A stretch of 64,000 nucleotides of DNA, taken from NCBI RefSeq assembly GCF_945859825.1, contig NZ_CAMAPC010000011.1, positions 103,718 through 167,717 of the forward strand, in the 5' to 3' direction. The notes beneath the pieces were generated by a model. That model ran no database searches, was not told where the DNA came from, and was given only the letters and a program-made list of their open reading frames with translations. Numbering within the stretch: the first letter of the stretch is position 1; the number at the start of each line of letters is the position of its first letter. Shown in pieces: positions 9,296 through 19,593 of this stretch. A program made the translations under genes and the position numbers. This DNA is from Pseudoalteromonas holothuriae. GTDB lineage: Bacteria > Pseudomonadota > Gammaproteobacteria > Enterobacterales > Alteromonadaceae.

Positions 9296-10951
9296 TTATT
9301 TTTTCCTAGGTTCAGGGTCATTTATCGTTGGTTTGTTAAAAATGAGCATATTAGGTTGTTCATTTAAGCCTTTAGCAAAGGGTTTTAAAGTATTAGATAA
9401 GTTTTCCAATTCTTCAAGGGTATCGGTGAGTTGCTCAACCATAGTTGAGTCTTGTTGGTAATGCGTTAGCGTTTGTTCAAATTGCTTTAAGCTAGATGTT
9501 AATTGTGTAAGCGTTGTGCTTATATTGTCTAGGTTTTCGTTGACCTTATTTGCCGTACCATTTTGGTTAAAAGAGCCAATTAATTGATTCATTTCCATTG
9601 CTGTTTTCCTATATTCTTTTAACGTTCCATCAAGCTGTGTCAATGTGTTATCAAAAGGTAGATCGTTAAACTTATTTAACAACTTAGTAACCTGCTCAGA
9701 GAGTGCCGTAAAACCGCTAGGTACACTGGGTAGTGTTGGGTAAAGCGACGTTATCATAGCGTTTATTTTTGGTGCATCAGGATAGAAATCTAACTCTATA
9801 TACACCGCACCTGTTAACATATTGCCACTTTTTAGTGATGCTCTCAATCCATTTCTAAGCCATTGTTCTATATTTTTTTGCCAATAGGCTTTGGCTAAGT
9901 CACTTTTCTCAAAAAGGCGGCCGTATTCGATACGGATCAATACCGGAATAGAGGTGCTGCCTTGTTGAAAATAAAGTGGTTGGCCATCGCGTTGTAATTG
10001 TGCCGGTGCTTGCTCAACAGTGCCAATGCGCATACCTCTATATTCGACCGGAGCACCAGGGCTTAGCCCTCGAATCGATTGCTCAAATTCAATAAGGTAA
10101 AAATCAAAGTCATCAAAGCGTTGTTCTAGAGCTGTGGAAAAGTTTTTATGCAGCGTAAAACTAGATTGGCCAATAGCAATATCAGAAGGCGCTTGATTTG
10201 GCGGGTAATCGATAGATATTCCGCCTTTAATAAGCTTAGACAAACTACCTGTAGAGACGTCTATTCCTTGTGTAGACAAGTTAACTGATACACCTGATGC
10301 AACCCAAAAGATCATATTTTGGGTTATAAGCTGATCATAAGGGGAGAAAACAAAGACTCCGTATTCCATGGCTAGGTTATTTATATTGAAATTGGTAGAC
10401 TCTATTTGGCCTACCTTAAAGTTGCGAAAGTATATGCCTGTACCAATCTCTAATACCTCAGCATTTTTTGCTTTTAGCTTATAACGTTTACCATCAATAT
10501 CAGCACCAATTAATGCGGGCTCGTCTTGAAGCGTGAACAGCGAAGACTGCACCTGACTTGTTCCAGGTTCTAGTTCAAGGTAAACACCTGATAACAAGGT
10601 ACTCATTCCAGAGATACCTGATTCATCAATCCGAGGTTTTACGACCCATATTTTGGCATCTTCAGTTAATAGGGGCTCGTATATATTGTCAATTTGAACT
10701 TTTGCGATAACGGCACTTTGGTCAATTTGCAACCGAAGTGACTGAACTAAACCGATTTTGACACTGCGAACCATAACTTGAGTTTTGCCAGCAACAATAC
10801 CATCAGCATTCGACATTTTGACAAATATAGTATGGCCTTTGTTGATTTGATGTTGGTATAACATCCAAAGAGTAACGCACAAGGCAATAATGGGTATAAA
10901 CCAGATGAGAGAAAACTTAGGCTTATTTTCTATGTGAGCATATTCATTCAT
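9296..10951 (-). CDS. pqiB: PqiB, MCE-domain intermembrane lipid transport protein
   Basis: 551-aa inner-membrane-anchored protein with one N-terminal TM (SLIWFIPIIALCVTLWML) and three MCE repeats: GHTIFVKMSNADGIVAGKTQV, the KAKNAEVLEIGTGIYFRN region, and IRGLSPGAPVEYRGMRIG. A long C-terminal helical region (about 430-530) forms the needle in E. coli PqiB, which spans the periplasm to carry lipids between membranes. The start is the ATG of MNEYAHIEN. This ATG overlaps the pqiA stop by 8 nt, implying translational coupling; an upstream alternative would lie deeper in pqiA and is less likely. Confidence 0.93.
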   Translation of the reverse strand: MNEYAHIENKPKFSLIWFIPIIALCVTLWMLYQHQINKGHTIFVKMSNADGIVAGKTQVMVRSVKIGLVQSLRLQIDQSAVIAKVQIDNIYEPLLTEDAKIWVVKPRIDESGISGMSTLLSGVYLELEPGTSQVQSSLFTLQDEPALIGADIDGKRYKLKAKNAEVLEIGTGIYFRNFKVGQIESTNFNINNLAMEYGVFVFSPYDQLITQNMIFWVASGVSVNLSTQGIDVSTGSLSKLIKGGISIDYPPNQAPSDIAIGQSSFTLHKNFSTALEQRFDDFDFYLIEFEQSIRGLSPGAPVEYRGMRIGTVEQAPAQLQRDGQPLYFQQGSTSIPVLIRIEYGRLFEKSDLAKAYWQKNIEQWLRNGLRASLKSGNMLTGAVYIELDFYPDAPKINAMITSLYPTLPSVPSGFTALSEQVTKLLNKFNDLPFDNTLTQLDGTLKEYRKTAMEMNQLIGSFNQNGTANKVNENLDNISTTLTQLTSSLKQFEQTLTHYQQDSTMVEQLTDTLEELENLSNTLKPFAKGLNEQPNMLIFNKPTINDPEPRKK

Positions 10952-12152
10952 GGTTATTAAATTTATCCCATAAGATTCTTGGATCAAAACTATGTACGGC
11001 CATCAATTGACACAGTACCATTATAGCGAAAAACGCGATGCCAATATGTGGCTCAACAGATAATATGCCACCAAGTTGGACCAGTGAAACGAGTATGATC
11101 ACGACAAATACATCAATCATTGACCATTTACCCATAAACTCCAGCCAGCGATATAAAATACTAGCGCGTTTAGGGTTAGTACACTTCTTGGTTTCTTTGA
11201 TCAAATAAAAAAGTGCCAGTGCTTTTAATACCGGTATACAGATGCTGGCAGCAAAAATGATGATTGCGATAGGGTATGACTCATCTTGCCATAAAATAAC
11301 GATGCCAGAAAATATAGTTGCAAAGGTATTTTGACCGAGGTTAATAGTATTCATAATAGGTAAAAAGTTTGCGGGCACCATTAGCACTAATGCGGTCATC
11401 ATCCATGCCATAGCACGGGCGTTGGCTTGTGGGTTGCGAAAGTACGTTTTCGCATAGCAACGAGGGCAATGTTGCTCTGAGGTGAGCTGCCTACACACAT
11501 GGCATTGCTTAAGTGATTGCGATTTGGCACTGTGTCCGCACATCAGTGGTTTAGGCTCAAATTGCGCTTGTTGGCGTTGCCAAAGTTCGTTTTCATCTAT
11601 CAATGTTAGTAATTCAATAAAGCAAAACACAAATAACACGTAGGACCAAAACCCAAGGCCGAGTGTTAATTCAGCATAAGCCATCAATTTAAAAGCACTG
11701 ACTAAAACAGCAACAAGAAAAATATCGGCTAAATTGAGTGGTGTAATGTAGCTTAGTAGCTTCGAGATTTTGCGTGCATTATGTGGATTTAACTTAGTCC
11801 AAATACCACTTTGAGTGATTAACACCATCGTACATACCAATAGTGGCATAATTAAGATTGTGAATATGAATACGCTGGCTAAGACGGAGTTATAATTGCT
11901 TCCCAATAAAAGAAAGGCATCCCACAGGCTGATTTCTTGTTTTAATCCGTGTTGACTAAATGATATAAACGAGGGGTATAGACTAGAGAATAAAAACAGC
12001 AATGATGAAATGCTAAAGGCACTGATCCATTGTTGTTGGTTGTTCCTACAACTTAATAATTGGGCACGGCAATAAGGGCATATCGCCCGCTGTTGTTGGC
12101 CAATATGACCGACATTGATTAGTTTGTCGCATTGTTTACATGCCAGTATCAC
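10944..12152 (-). CDS. pqiA: PqiA, integral membrane partner of PqiB
   Basis: 402 aa with two related halves of about four TM segments each. Each half is preceded by a small zinc-ribbon: C5xxC8 with C25PYC28, and a second CHVC...CPRC near residue 220. This is the standard PqiA/YebS architecture. It works with the MCE protein downstream in lipid homeostasis of the envelope. The start codon is GTG. It is the first gene of the pqiABC operon, and the 210 nt upstream are shared with the divergent binding-protein gene. Confidence 0.93.
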   Translation of the reverse strand: MILACKQCDKLINVGHIGQQQRAICPYCRAQLLSCRNNQQQWISAFSISSLLFLFSSLYPSFISFSQHGLKQEISLWDAFLLLGSNYNSVLASVFIFTILIMPLLVCTMVLITQSGIWTKLNPHNARKISKLLSYITPLNLADIFLVAVLVSAFKLMAYAELTLGLGFWSYVLFVFCFIELLTLIDENELWQRQQAQFEPKPLMCGHSAKSQSLKQCHVCRQLTSEQHCPRCYAKTYFRNPQANARAMAWMMTALVLMVPANFLPIMNTINLGQNTFATIFSGIVILWQDESYPIAIIIFAASICIPVLKALALFYLIKETKKCTNPKRASILYRWLEFMGKWSMIDVFVVIILVSLVQLGGILSVEPHIGIAFFAIMVLCQLMAVHSFDPRILWDKFNNHE

Positions 12153-12361
12153 TTGGTAATCACATAAAACATAAAGTTGTGGTGTTACGTTAGTGTGCTG
12201 TAATTATTAGGCCAGTGCAAATGTCAATTTACGAAAAATGTTTAAAACCATACGCTATGCACAGCTGCAATAGGGCAGATATAGGCAATACACTTCATTA
12301 AGCTGTGCTTAATTTAAGCGTGTTATAGTGACTGGTTTAAAATCTACTTTGGAAGGACTGA

Positions 12362-13132
12362 ATGAATCGCAACATACTTTTATTTATAAGTTGCTTATGT
12401 TTTACAAGTTTGAGTGGTGCTAAATCTTGGTCACAAGATCAAGTGGTGGTTGCTGCCAGTGCATATTTGCCCCCATATGTTATTCCTGCTGATAATACGG
12501 GTATACAAATGGAAATTCTAAAACAAGCATTTAAGCAACAGGGCATTAGCAATATTGTGGTTCGTTACATGTCAAATAAAAGAGCTGAGCTTGAATTAAA
12601 AAATGGCAATGTTGATGTTGCACTTAATTTACCAAGTAGCTCACCGGAGCATATTTATCAAAGTGACAGTTTGATTAGCTACCAAAACGTCGCCATTTCT
12701 TTAGCGTCTAAAAATTATATAATAGAAACCATAAAAGGTTTAAGCGGTAAAAATGTTTTAGCATTTCAAAATGCTGCTGGGTTCTTAGATGCCCCTTTTG
12801 AAGAGGCTAAACAGGCATTTAGCTCATACAATGAGGTTGTAAATCAAGAAGCTCAAGTACAGCATTTGATGAAAAATTGGGTTGATGTCATTATCTTAGA
12901 AAGACGAATCTTTCTTTATTATTTAAATCAGTATGAGAAGAGCAACCCTGTTTTTCCTTACCAAATACACCCTATATTTTCGCAAGCGCCAAGGCCTGCT
13001 TTTTTTAACAATGAGAAGCTAAAAAACTTGTTCAATAAAGGGCTTGCAAGTCTAGTAAAAAGTGGCAAGTACCGTACCATCATGATTTATAATGGTACGG
13101 ATTACAGCAATTTAGATATACATAAGTTTTAA
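12362..13132 (+). CDS. Family 3 solute-binding-like periplasmic protein
   Basis: 256 aa with a signal peptide (hydrophobic residues 4-19, cleavage near the SGA/KSW region). The bilobed SBP_bac_3 pattern is visible: VVVAASAYLPPYVIPADNTGIQMEILKQAF, GNVDVALNLP and LSGKNVLAFQNAAGF. Such stand-alone proteins are common in Alteromonadales and usually lack transport partners, as here. Ligand unknown; amino-acid-like compounds are usual for the family. A good SD (TTGGAAGGA) precedes the ATG. Confidence 0.75.
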   Translation: MNRNILLFISCLCFTSLSGAKSWSQDQVVVAASAYLPPYVIPADNTGIQMEILKQAFKQQGISNIVVRYMSNKRAELELKNGNVDVALNLPSSSPEHIYQSDSLISYQNVAISLASKNYIIETIKGLSGKNVLAFQNAAGFLDAPFEEAKQAFSSYNEVVNQEAQVQHLMKNWVDVIILERRIFLYYLNQYEKSNPVFPYQIHPIFSQAPRPAFFNNEKLKNLFNKGLASLVKSGKYRTIMIYNGTDYSNLDIHKF

Positions 13133-13158
13133 ATAACTGGCAATATAGTTAACTCAAG

Positions 13159-13950
13159 TTAATCAAACAGCGCGACAGTTTGGCGTGTTAAGGCAAGCAG
13201 CTGGCCATTACTACTCCAAATAGTGCCGTCCTCTAAACCGTAGCCATCTTTACAGTGATGAGTAATGGCTTCAAAACCAAGCCATTGGTCAGCTGCAAGA
13301 TTTGGTGCTTGAACAAATTCTAAATACCATGACATGCTGCTCGCAGGTGCTGGTTGTTGATACATTTGTAGTAAAGTTGGCGGCCAAGCATCGGTCAGCG
13401 CGATAATATGTGCTTCGTGCATTTGCTGTTGAGATTCCTTGAATCTCATCCAGCCGCCTAAATGTGAAGAGTCAGCACCAGTAAACGGCATATTACCTTG
13501 TTGTGGACATAAATCGACATGTTGGAAAAACTCGGGCATAACCCCTTTTTGATAAGGTAATATATGTTTTTGATTAACGGGAGCGAGTGTCATTTCCTTA
13601 GAAACATCAACGCGTATGTTTGAATTGCGATTGGCACCAAAGCACGCTTGTGCTATCACGCATATCTGCTGATTTTGTATCACTTTTGCCATTACTTGGC
13701 TGCTATTTTTACCTTCACGTAATATTTCCACTTCAATGCAAAAATCGCACTCAGATAAAAGTGGGCCAACAAAGTTAGTGCTTAAAGAAAGCAATCGGCG
13801 CTCGTTGCTAATATGCGGCCTAATTGCCTGATAAATAAGTGCAGCAGATAGGCCGCCGAACGCGGTTCGGCCTTGACACCAACTGGCAGGGAACTGCATG
13901 ACGCCTTTGCCAAGCTTTTCGGCTTGCATTAATAATTGTTCAAAATGCAT
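13159..13950 (-). CDS. Acyl-CoA thioesterase, double hot-dog (TesB-like) fold
   Basis: 263-aa thioesterase-family protein predicted to hydrolyse acyl-CoA. GRTAFGGLSAALIYQAI is the typical first hot-dog helix segment, followed by LLSLSTNFVGPLLSECDFCIEVEILREGKNSSQV. The second hot-dog contains ALTDAWPPTLL and the C-terminal GLEDGTIWSSNGQLLALTRQ. The acyl specificity cannot be read from the sequence. Single gene, divergent from dnaK. Confidence 0.8.
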   Translation of the reverse strand: MHFEQLLMQAEKLGKGVMQFPASWCQGRTAFGGLSAALIYQAIRPHISNERRLLSLSTNFVGPLLSECDFCIEVEILREGKNSSQVMAKVIQNQQICVIAQACFGANRNSNIRVDVSKEMTLAPVNQKHILPYQKGVMPEFFQHVDLCPQQGNMPFTGADSSHLGGWMRFKESQQQMHEAHIIALTDAWPPTLLQMYQQPAPASSMSWYLEFVQAPNLAADQWLGFEAITHHCKDGYGLEDGTIWSSNGQLLALTRQTVALFD

Positions 13951-14076
13951 GAGAATCTCTTAAAATTTACTGTACATATTGAAGTAGGTTATAGCATAGC
14001 CCATAAGGTCAGACCAGTACTGTGAATGATATACTTAGCCTAAATACTGACTTATAGGTCAAAAAAGCGCTCAAAT

Positions 14077-14120
14077 AAGCTTAAAAGTAAAAAAAACAAA
14101 TTTTTTTTACTTTTAAGCTT
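14077..14120. repeat. Perfect 20-bp inverted repeat with 4-nt loop upstream of dnaK
   Basis: Left arm aagcttaaaagtaaaaaaaa (14077-14096) and right arm (14101-14120) are exact reverse complements, separated only by caaa. The right arm ends in the first bases of the sigma-32 -35 element. In RNA it would form a long A/U-rich hairpin from read-through transcription. In DNA it could extrude a cruciform or bind a dimeric protein. Confidence 0.9.
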
Positions 14121-14145
14121 GAATTCAATTTTGTTGCCCCTATTT
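14118..14145 (+). promoter_or_regulatory. Sigma-32 heat-shock promoter of dnaK
   Basis: CTTGAAT (14118-14124), a 12-nt spacer, then CCCCTATTT (14137-14145). This closely follows the RpoH consensus CTTGAAA-N(11-16)-CCCCATNT and lies about 45 nt before the dnaK start, with the SD GGAGAAG between. Confidence 0.85.
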
Positions 14146-14191
14146 ACAATGCATCTAACAGAACAACGAATTTTGAAGTCGGAGAAGATTC

Positions 14192-16114
14192 ATGGGTAAA
14201 ATTATTGGAATCGATTTAGGTACTACTAACTCTTGTGTAGCAGTACTTGATGGTGATAAAGCACGAGTTATCGAAAATGCAGAGGGTGATCGTACAACCC
14301 CTTCAATTATTGCATTTACAGCTGAAGGTGAAACACTTGTTGGTCAACCAGCTAAGCGCCAAGCGGTAACTAATCCACAAAATACGGTATATGCAATTAA
14401 GCGTTTGATAGGTCGTCGCTTTGAAGACGAAGAAGTACAACGTGATATCGGTATTATGCCTTTTAAAATTGCTAAAGCTGATAACGGTGATGCGTGGGTT
14501 GAGGTGCGTGGCGAAAAACGTGCAGCACCACAAATCTCAGCAGAAGTACTGAAAAAGATGAAAAAAACAGCGGAAGACTTCTTAGGTGAAGAAGTGACTG
14601 AAGCTGTAATTACAGTACCTGCATATTTTAACGATTCACAGCGTCAAGCAACAAAAGATGCTGGCCGCATCGCTGGTTTAGAAGTTAAACGTATCATCAA
14701 TGAGCCTACTGCTGCAGCACTTGCTTACGGTATGGATAAAAAACAAGGTGATAACGTTGTAGCGGTATACGATTTAGGTGGTGGTACATTCGATATCTCT
14801 ATCATCGAAATTGATGAAGTTGAAGGCGAGCACACATTTGAAGTATTAGCAACGAATGGTGATACACACTTAGGTGGTGAAGACTTTGATAACCGAGTTA
14901 TTAATTACCTTGTTGCAGAATTCAAAAAAGATCAAGGTATTGACCTTAAGACTGACCCGCTAGCAATGCAGCGTGTTAAAGAAGCCGCTGAAAAAGCGAA
15001 GATTGAACTATCTTCTGCACAGCACACTGAGGTTAACTTACCTTATGTAACAGCGGATGCTTCTGGTCCTAAGCACATGAACGTTAAATTGACTCGTGCT
15101 AAGCTTGAATCATTAGTTGAAGATTTAGTAACTCAATCAATTGAGCCACTAAAACGTGCACTGGCTGATGCAGATTTATCTGTAGGCGATGTTAATGACA
15201 TCATTCTAGTGGGTGGCCAAACACGTATGCCACTAGTACAAAAAACGGTTGCAGAGTTCTTTGGTAAAGAACCTCGTAAAGATGTTAACCCTGATGAAGC
15301 AGTGGCTGTTGGTGCTGCAGTTCAAGGTGGCGTACTTGCAGGTGATGTGAAAGACGTATTGTTACTAGACGTATGTCCACTGTCATTAGGTATTGAGACA
15401 ATGGGTCAAGTGATGACTGCATTGATTGAGAAAAACACTACGATTCCTACTAAGAAATCGCAAACTTTCTCAACCGCTGAAGATAATCAGGCTGCAGTAA
15501 CAATTCACGTACTACAGGGTGAGCGTAAGCGCTCAAGCGATAACAAGTCTCTTGGTCAATTTAACCTTGAAGGTATTCGCCCTGCACAACGTGGTGCACC
15601 ACAAATTGAAGTAACTTTTGATGTAGATGCTGATGGTATCTTACATGTATCTGCAAAAGATAAAGATACAGGTAAAGAGCAGAAAATCACGATCCAAGCT
15701 TCTTCAGGTCTCAGTGATGATGAAGTAGAGAAAATGGTACGTGATGCTGAAGCAAATGCTGAAGACGATAAAAAGTTTGAAGAATTAGTTTCTTCACGTA
15801 ACCAAGCTGATGCTATGGTTCACGGTACGCGTAAGCAAGTTGAAGAAGCTGGTGACGAATTACCAAGTGAAGATAAAGAAGCAATTGAAGCTGCATTAAC
15901 TGAACTTGAAACTGCTATCAAAGGCGAAAGTAAAGAAGAGATAGATGCTAAAGTGCAGGCACTTGCTGAAAAGTCACAAAAGCTAATGGAAATTGCTCAG
16001 GCTAAGGCTCAACCAGGCCAAGCAGCTCCAGAAGGCGGTGCACAACAAAGTTCAGCTAAGCAAGACGATGATGTTGTTGATGCTGAGTTTGAAGAAGTTA
16101 AAGACGACAAGTAA
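14192..16114 (+). CDS. dnaK: Hsp70 chaperone DnaK
   Basis: 640-aa ATP-dependent cytoplasmic chaperone that binds exposed hydrophobic segments of proteins. [18 protein letters not shown] starts the nucleotide-binding domain; [16 protein letters not shown] and the linker [17 protein letters not shown] are classic. The C-terminal tail [16 protein letters not shown] carries the [10 protein letters not shown] motif of proteobacterial DnaK. Full length. Followed by dnaJ, the usual co-chaperone pair. Heat-inducible through the sigma-32 promoter upstream. Confidence 0.99.
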   Translation: MGKIIGIDLGTTNSCVAVLDGDKARVIENAEGDRTTPSIIAFTAEGETLVGQPAKRQAVTNPQNTVYAIKRLIGRRFEDEEVQRDIGIMPFKIAKADNGDAWVEVRGEKRAAPQISAEVLKKMKKTAEDFLGEEVTEAVITVPAYFNDSQRQATKDAGRIAGLEVKRIINEPTAAALAYGMDKKQGDNVVAVYDLGGGTFDISIIEIDEVEGEHTFEVLATNGDTHLGGEDFDNRVINYLVAEFKKDQGIDLKTDPLAMQRVKEAAEKAKIELSSAQHTEVNLPYVTADASGPKHMNVKLTRAKLESLVEDLVTQSIEPLKRALADADLSVGDVNDIILVGGQTRMPLVQKTVAEFFGKEPRKDVNPDEAVAVGAAVQGGVLAGDVKDVLLLDVCPLSLGIETMGQVMTALIEKNTTIPTKKSQTFSTAEDNQAAVTIHVLQGERKRSSDNKSLGQFNLEGIRPAQRGAPQIEVTFDVDADGILHVSAKDKDTGKEQKITIQASSGLSDDEVEKMVRDAEANAEDDKKFEELVSSRNQADAMVHGTRKQVEEAGDELPSEDKEAIEAALTELETAIKGESKEEIDAKVQALAEKSQKLMEIAQAKAQPGQAAPEGGAQQSSAKQDDDVVDAEFEEVKDDK

Positions 16115-16125
16115 TTGTTGACATG

Positions 16126-16163
16126 TAAGGGCGCGCTGGCGATTTTCGCTTGACGCGCCCTTA
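16126..16163 (+). other. Strong intergenic hairpin between dnaK and dnaJ
   Basis: taagggcgcg and cgcgccctta form a perfect 10-bp stem with an 18-nt loop, without a T tract. It is therefore more likely an mRNA processing, stability or attenuation element than a full terminator, lowering dnaJ relative to dnaK. A second small stem (ggtgag/ctcacc, 16199-16216) sits closer to dnaJ. Confidence 0.65.
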
Positions 16164-16241
16164 GTGTATGTAAATTTAGGCTGTTTTTTAGCCGCCTTGG
16201 TGAGTGTAAGCTCACCATATAACTAGAGTAATGTGATAACT

Positions 16242-17378
16242 ATGTCAAAACGTGATTATTACGAAGTACTAGGTGTTAGCAAAGATGCCGGCGAACGTGA
16301 CATAAAAAAAGCGTACAAACGCTTGGCGATGAAGTACCACCCAGACCGTACAGCCGGTGATGCCGAATTAGAAACAAAGTTTAAAGAAGTAAAAGAAGCT
16401 TACGAAGTACTAACTGATAGCCAAAAGCGTCAGATGTATGACCAATACGGGCATGCAGCCTTTGATCAAAATGGCGGTGGCCAAGGCGGCTTCGGTGGCG
16501 GTCAAGGTGACTTTGGCGACATTTTTGGTGACGTATTCGGTGATATTTTTGGTGGCGGGGGTGGCCGTCGCCAGTCTCGTCAGCAGCGCGGTGCAGATCT
16601 TCGTTACAATATGGACTTGTCGCTTGAAGAAGCGGTACGCGGTAAGAATGCTGAAATTAAAGTGCCTACGTGGGTTAGTTGTAGCCCATGCGATGGCAGT
16701 GGTGCAAAAGCCGGCTCTAAGCCAAAAACATGTACAACATGTCATGGTGCGGGCCAAGTGCAAATGCGTCAAGGCTTCTTTGCTGTGCAGCAAACTTGTC
16801 CAACGTGTCAGGGAACGGGCTCAATCATCTCAGACCCATGTAATAAGTGTCATGGTCAAGGCCGTGTAGAAAAAACCAAAACATTGTCTGTTAAAATTCC
16901 AGCTGGCGTTGATACAGGCGATCGAATTCGCTTATCAGGTGAAGGTGAAGCGGGTATGCATGGTGCACCTGCCGGTGATCTGTATGTACAGGTTTCTGTG
17001 CGTGAACACCCAATCTTTGTGCGTGATGGTAATAATTTGTACTGCGAAGTGCCTATTAGTTTTAGCACTGCGGCACTAGGTGGTGAAATTGAAGTACCTA
17101 CTTTAGATGGTCGAGCAAACCTTAAGATCCCAGCAGAAAGTCAAACAGGTAAAATGTTCCGTATGCGTGGTAAAGGCGTTAAGTCAGTACGCAGTGGCGC
17201 TGTGGGAGACTTGATCTGTAAGGTAGTAATTGAAACACCGGTTAACTTAAACGACCGTCAAAAAGAGTTACTAAAAGAGTTTGAAGAGAGCATGGGAGGT
17301 GAAAATAGTAATAACCGCCCTAAAGCACAAGGCTTTTTTGATGGTGTTAAAAAGTTCTTTGACGACTTAACCAAATAA
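16242..17378 (+). CDS. dnaJ: Hsp40 co-chaperone DnaJ
   Basis: 378 aa. J domain with the HPD motif (KYHPDR) that stimulates DnaK ATPase, then a Gly/Phe-rich linker. Four CxxCxGxG zinc-finger repeats follow ([32 protein letters not shown]), then the C-terminal substrate-binding domains. All catalytic features are intact. The ATG of [11 protein letters not shown] is chosen; a GTG three codons earlier lacks the conserved N-terminus. Probably cotranscribed with dnaK. Confidence 0.98.
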   Translation: MSKRDYYEVLGVSKDAGERDIKKAYKRLAMKYHPDRTAGDAELETKFKEVKEAYEVLTDSQKRQMYDQYGHAAFDQNGGGQGGFGGGQGDFGDIFGDVFGDIFGGGGGRRQSRQQRGADLRYNMDLSLEEAVRGKNAEIKVPTWVSCSPCDGSGAKAGSKPKTCTTCHGAGQVQMRQGFFAVQQTCPTCQGTGSIISDPCNKCHGQGRVEKTKTLSVKIPAGVDTGDRIRLSGEGEAGMHGAPAGDLYVQVSVREHPIFVRDGNNLYCEVPISFSTAALGGEIEVPTLDGRANLKIPAESQTGKMFRMRGKGVKSVRSGAVGDLICKVVIETPVNLNDRQKELLKEFEESMGGENSNNRPKAQGFFDGVKKFFDDLTK

Positions 17379-17402
17379 CGATAAAACACTCATCGTATAA
17401 AA

Positions 17403-17430
17403 AGCGGCGCATTTAAATTGCGCCGTTTTT
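17403..17430 (+). terminator. Rho-independent terminator after dnaJ
   Basis: cggcgca pairs with tgcgccg (7 bp, extended by flanking A/T pairs) and is followed by a run of five T. Located 24 nt after the dnaJ stop. Confidence 0.9.
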
Positions 17431-17718
17431 GTTTATAATACGTTCGTTTAGTCGTGATAGAGCTATTTGATTATTTTGACTCATTACATAAAGCCGTGTT
17501 TATAACCTGATAGCCCATACTTAGAATCACACGTAGGTTGCCACTGTAGATTTTATATCATTTTCATGAAATTGAGCGCGCTAGCGTCATTATTACTACC
17601 ATAATAAAAAGCCACGCATGTTTATTATGATGGATGCCTTTTTGTTTTCATGCAATATTACACTGTTTTAATATATAAAATTTTTATGCTTATCTAACTT
17701 TATAAGTAAGGGCAAAGT
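17431..17718. other. Gene-free stretch between dnaJ terminator and ybaK
   Basis: No convincing ORF. It contains one perfect 9-bp inverted repeat, cataataaa (17600-17608) with tttattatg (17621-17629), 12 nt apart, of unknown role. The promoter for ybaK presumably lies in the AT-rich last 80 nt. Confidence 0.5.
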
Positions 17719-18177
17719 ATGACGCCAGCAATAAAAATGCTTGAAAAATATAAAATCAAATATGAAATTTTGAAGTTTGAGCATGACCCTCTTGATCAAA
17801 GCTTTGCTAACGAAGCGGCAGAAAAGTTGAATTTACAAGCTGAGCAGGTTTTTAAAACGTTATTAGTAGATGTTGATGGGGTATTACACGTTGCAGTGCT
17901 GCCCGCTACACGGCAAGTTGATTTAAAAGCGTTTGCTAAAGCTTGCAAAGGTAAAAAAGCGATGTTGGCAGATACAAAAAAAGCACAAAATACGACCGGG
18001 TATTTGATTGGTGGCATCAGCCCTTTTGCGCAAAAAAAGTGTTTAAATACCTTATTGCACTGTGATGCTAAACGGTTTGAGACAATTTATGTGAGTGCAG
18101 GTAAGCGTGGGCTTGAGGTAGCCGTAGCACCTAGTGTGATCAACAAGCTATGCAATGCAACGTTGGGGGATTTTTGA
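17719..18177 (+). CDS. ybaK: Cys-tRNA(Pro)/Cys-tRNA(Cys) deacylase YbaK/EbsC
   Basis: 152-aa trans-editing enzyme that hydrolyses Cys-tRNA(Pro) formed by error of prolyl-tRNA synthetase. TPAIKMLEKYKIKYEILKFEHDP is the usual YbaK start, and the conserved Lys lies in AEQVFKTLLVD. The substrate-pocket stretch GYLIGGISPFAQKK matches the family's GY..GG.SP.G.KK. Length normal. Single gene. Confidence 0.93.
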   Translation: MTPAIKMLEKYKIKYEILKFEHDPLDQSFANEAAEKLNLQAEQVFKTLLVDVDGVLHVAVLPATRQVDLKAFAKACKGKKAMLADTKKAQNTTGYLIGGISPFAQKKCLNTLLHCDAKRFETIYVSAGKRGLEVAVAPSVINKLCNATLGDF

Positions 18178-18675
18178 GCGCCATAGATGTGGTTTGAGCC
18201 GATGGTAATGGTAATGGTGATTTATTTGTTAGGTTTTTTCATTTTTAATTTCCTTTTATACTCACATTGAATATAAAACATATAGCACTGATATTTGCAT
18301 TGCAATATTTTAAAATTCATATTTTTGGATTAATTCTTAGGTTCTAACAGCATAAAATTTGAGGCAGTTTCTGAACCACTTTTTAGCACAATCAAACAGG
18401 GGTCGTGTATTTAGCCCCTAATTTAATTTTTTCGCTGAAGGTAATAAGTCAATAGCATGTTTATTATAGACTTTATTTCAAAGTGAAACATACCAGTGCT
18501 GACTAATTACGCGTCAAGCCATGTTGCTACTTTTAGGTAAACTCTGCGGTAAGTTATAACATAGTCATTGATAAATTATTCATAAAAAGTATGTTTTTTA
18601 TGCTAACTGGCTTGACCTCTGACCAATGTGTTCTAGCTTTAATTGTTACTAATTTGTAATAATTGGAGTATATAT
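18178..18675. other. 498-nt gap before the lipase gene
   Basis: AT-rich and without a supported ORF on either strand. A short triplet run (ggtaatggtaatggt) lies near its start. It probably holds the promoter and control region of the lipase-foldase pair, but I recognise no specific operator. Confidence 0.45.
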
Positions 18676-19593
18676 ATGAAACAACATGTTTTGGCGGCCT
18701 TGGTTGGCTTATTTACGCTATTTTCACAGGCAGCATACAGCAATGAGCGTCTTGAGTACCCCGTGGTTTTGGTGCATGGCCTATTTGGTTTTGATAATCT
18801 ATTGGGGGTCGATTATTTCTATCGTGTGCCATCAGTCATACAAGACGAAGGTGCAGCTGTATATGTCGCAGAAGTATCATCGGCACATAATTCTGAATTA
18901 CGTGGGGAGCAGCTACTTGAGCAGGTTGCACTCATACGCGCAATAACGGGCAAAGACAAAGTCAACTTGATTGGTCACAGCCAAGGCGCACAAACTATAA
19001 GGTATGTTGCATCAATTAAGCCACAGTGGGTAGCTTCAGCAACCAGTGTGGGTGGTGTGAATTGGGGTAGTCGCTTTGCTGATGTGGTCAGAGGTGGGGT
19101 TGATAGTGGGTCTTTCTCTGAGGCTTTTTTGGCGTCATTAGCTAATGGTCTAGCGGGTTTAATTGACTTACTTTCAGGTAAAGCAACGGCACCAAAAGAT
19201 GCGCTTGAAGCACTTGCGGCTCTTACAACTGAGGGGTCGTTGGCGTTTAATCAAAAATATCCAGAAGGGATACCCGCCACTTACTGTGGTCAAACCAATG
19301 CCTTGGCGGATAACGGTGTTTACTACTTTTCATGGAGTGGTAGTAAAGCATGGACTAATATGTTTGATCCAGCGGACAGTGCCTTATTACTTTTCTCTCA
19401 GGTTTTTAATGAGGCAAATGATGGCTTAGTATCAGCGTGTTCAAGCAACTTAGGACAGGTTATAGGGAATAACTTTAAAATGAACCATTTAGATCAAGTG
19501 AACCAAACGATTGGCATCCATCACTTGTTTGAAACCGACCCACTGACTTTGTACCGTCAACATATTCGTAGATTAAAAGGTTTGAATTTATGA
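18676..19593 (+). CDS. lipA: Secreted triacylglycerol lipase, class I (LipA-like)
   Basis: 305-aa alpha/beta-hydrolase exported through Sec (signal to about residue 22) and folded in the periplasm with help of the next gene. The catalytic triad is readable: Ser102 in GHSQG, Asp249 in EANDGLVS, His271 in MNHLDQVNQ. Cys204 and Cys255 correspond to the conserved disulfide, and the Asp after His271 is a calcium ligand in Pseudomonas lipases. The oxyanion stretch is VVLVHGLFG. The ATG is chosen for its SD (TTGGAG); an earlier in-frame start adds 11 non-signal-like residues. It overlaps the foldase by ATGA. Confidence 0.93.
   Translation: MKQHVLAALVGLFTLFSQAAYSNERLEYPVVLVHGLFGFDNLLGVDYFYRVPSVIQDEGAAVYVAEVSSAHNSELRGEQLLEQVALIRAITGKDKVNLIGHSQGAQTIRYVASIKPQWVASATSVGGVNWGSRFADVVRGGVDSGSFSEAFLASLANGLAGLIDLLSGKATAPKDALEALAALTTEGSLAFNQKYPEGIPATYCGQTNALADNGVYYFSWSGSKAWTNMFDPADSALLLFSQVFNEANDGLVSACSSNLGQVIGNNFKMNHLDQVNQTIGIHHLFETDPLTLYRQHIRRLKGLNL

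Noticed and set aside
16410..16869. Two long antisense/alternate-frame ORFs within dnaJ
   Set aside because: They overlap the conserved Gly-rich and zinc-finger region of dnaJ and show no family pattern.
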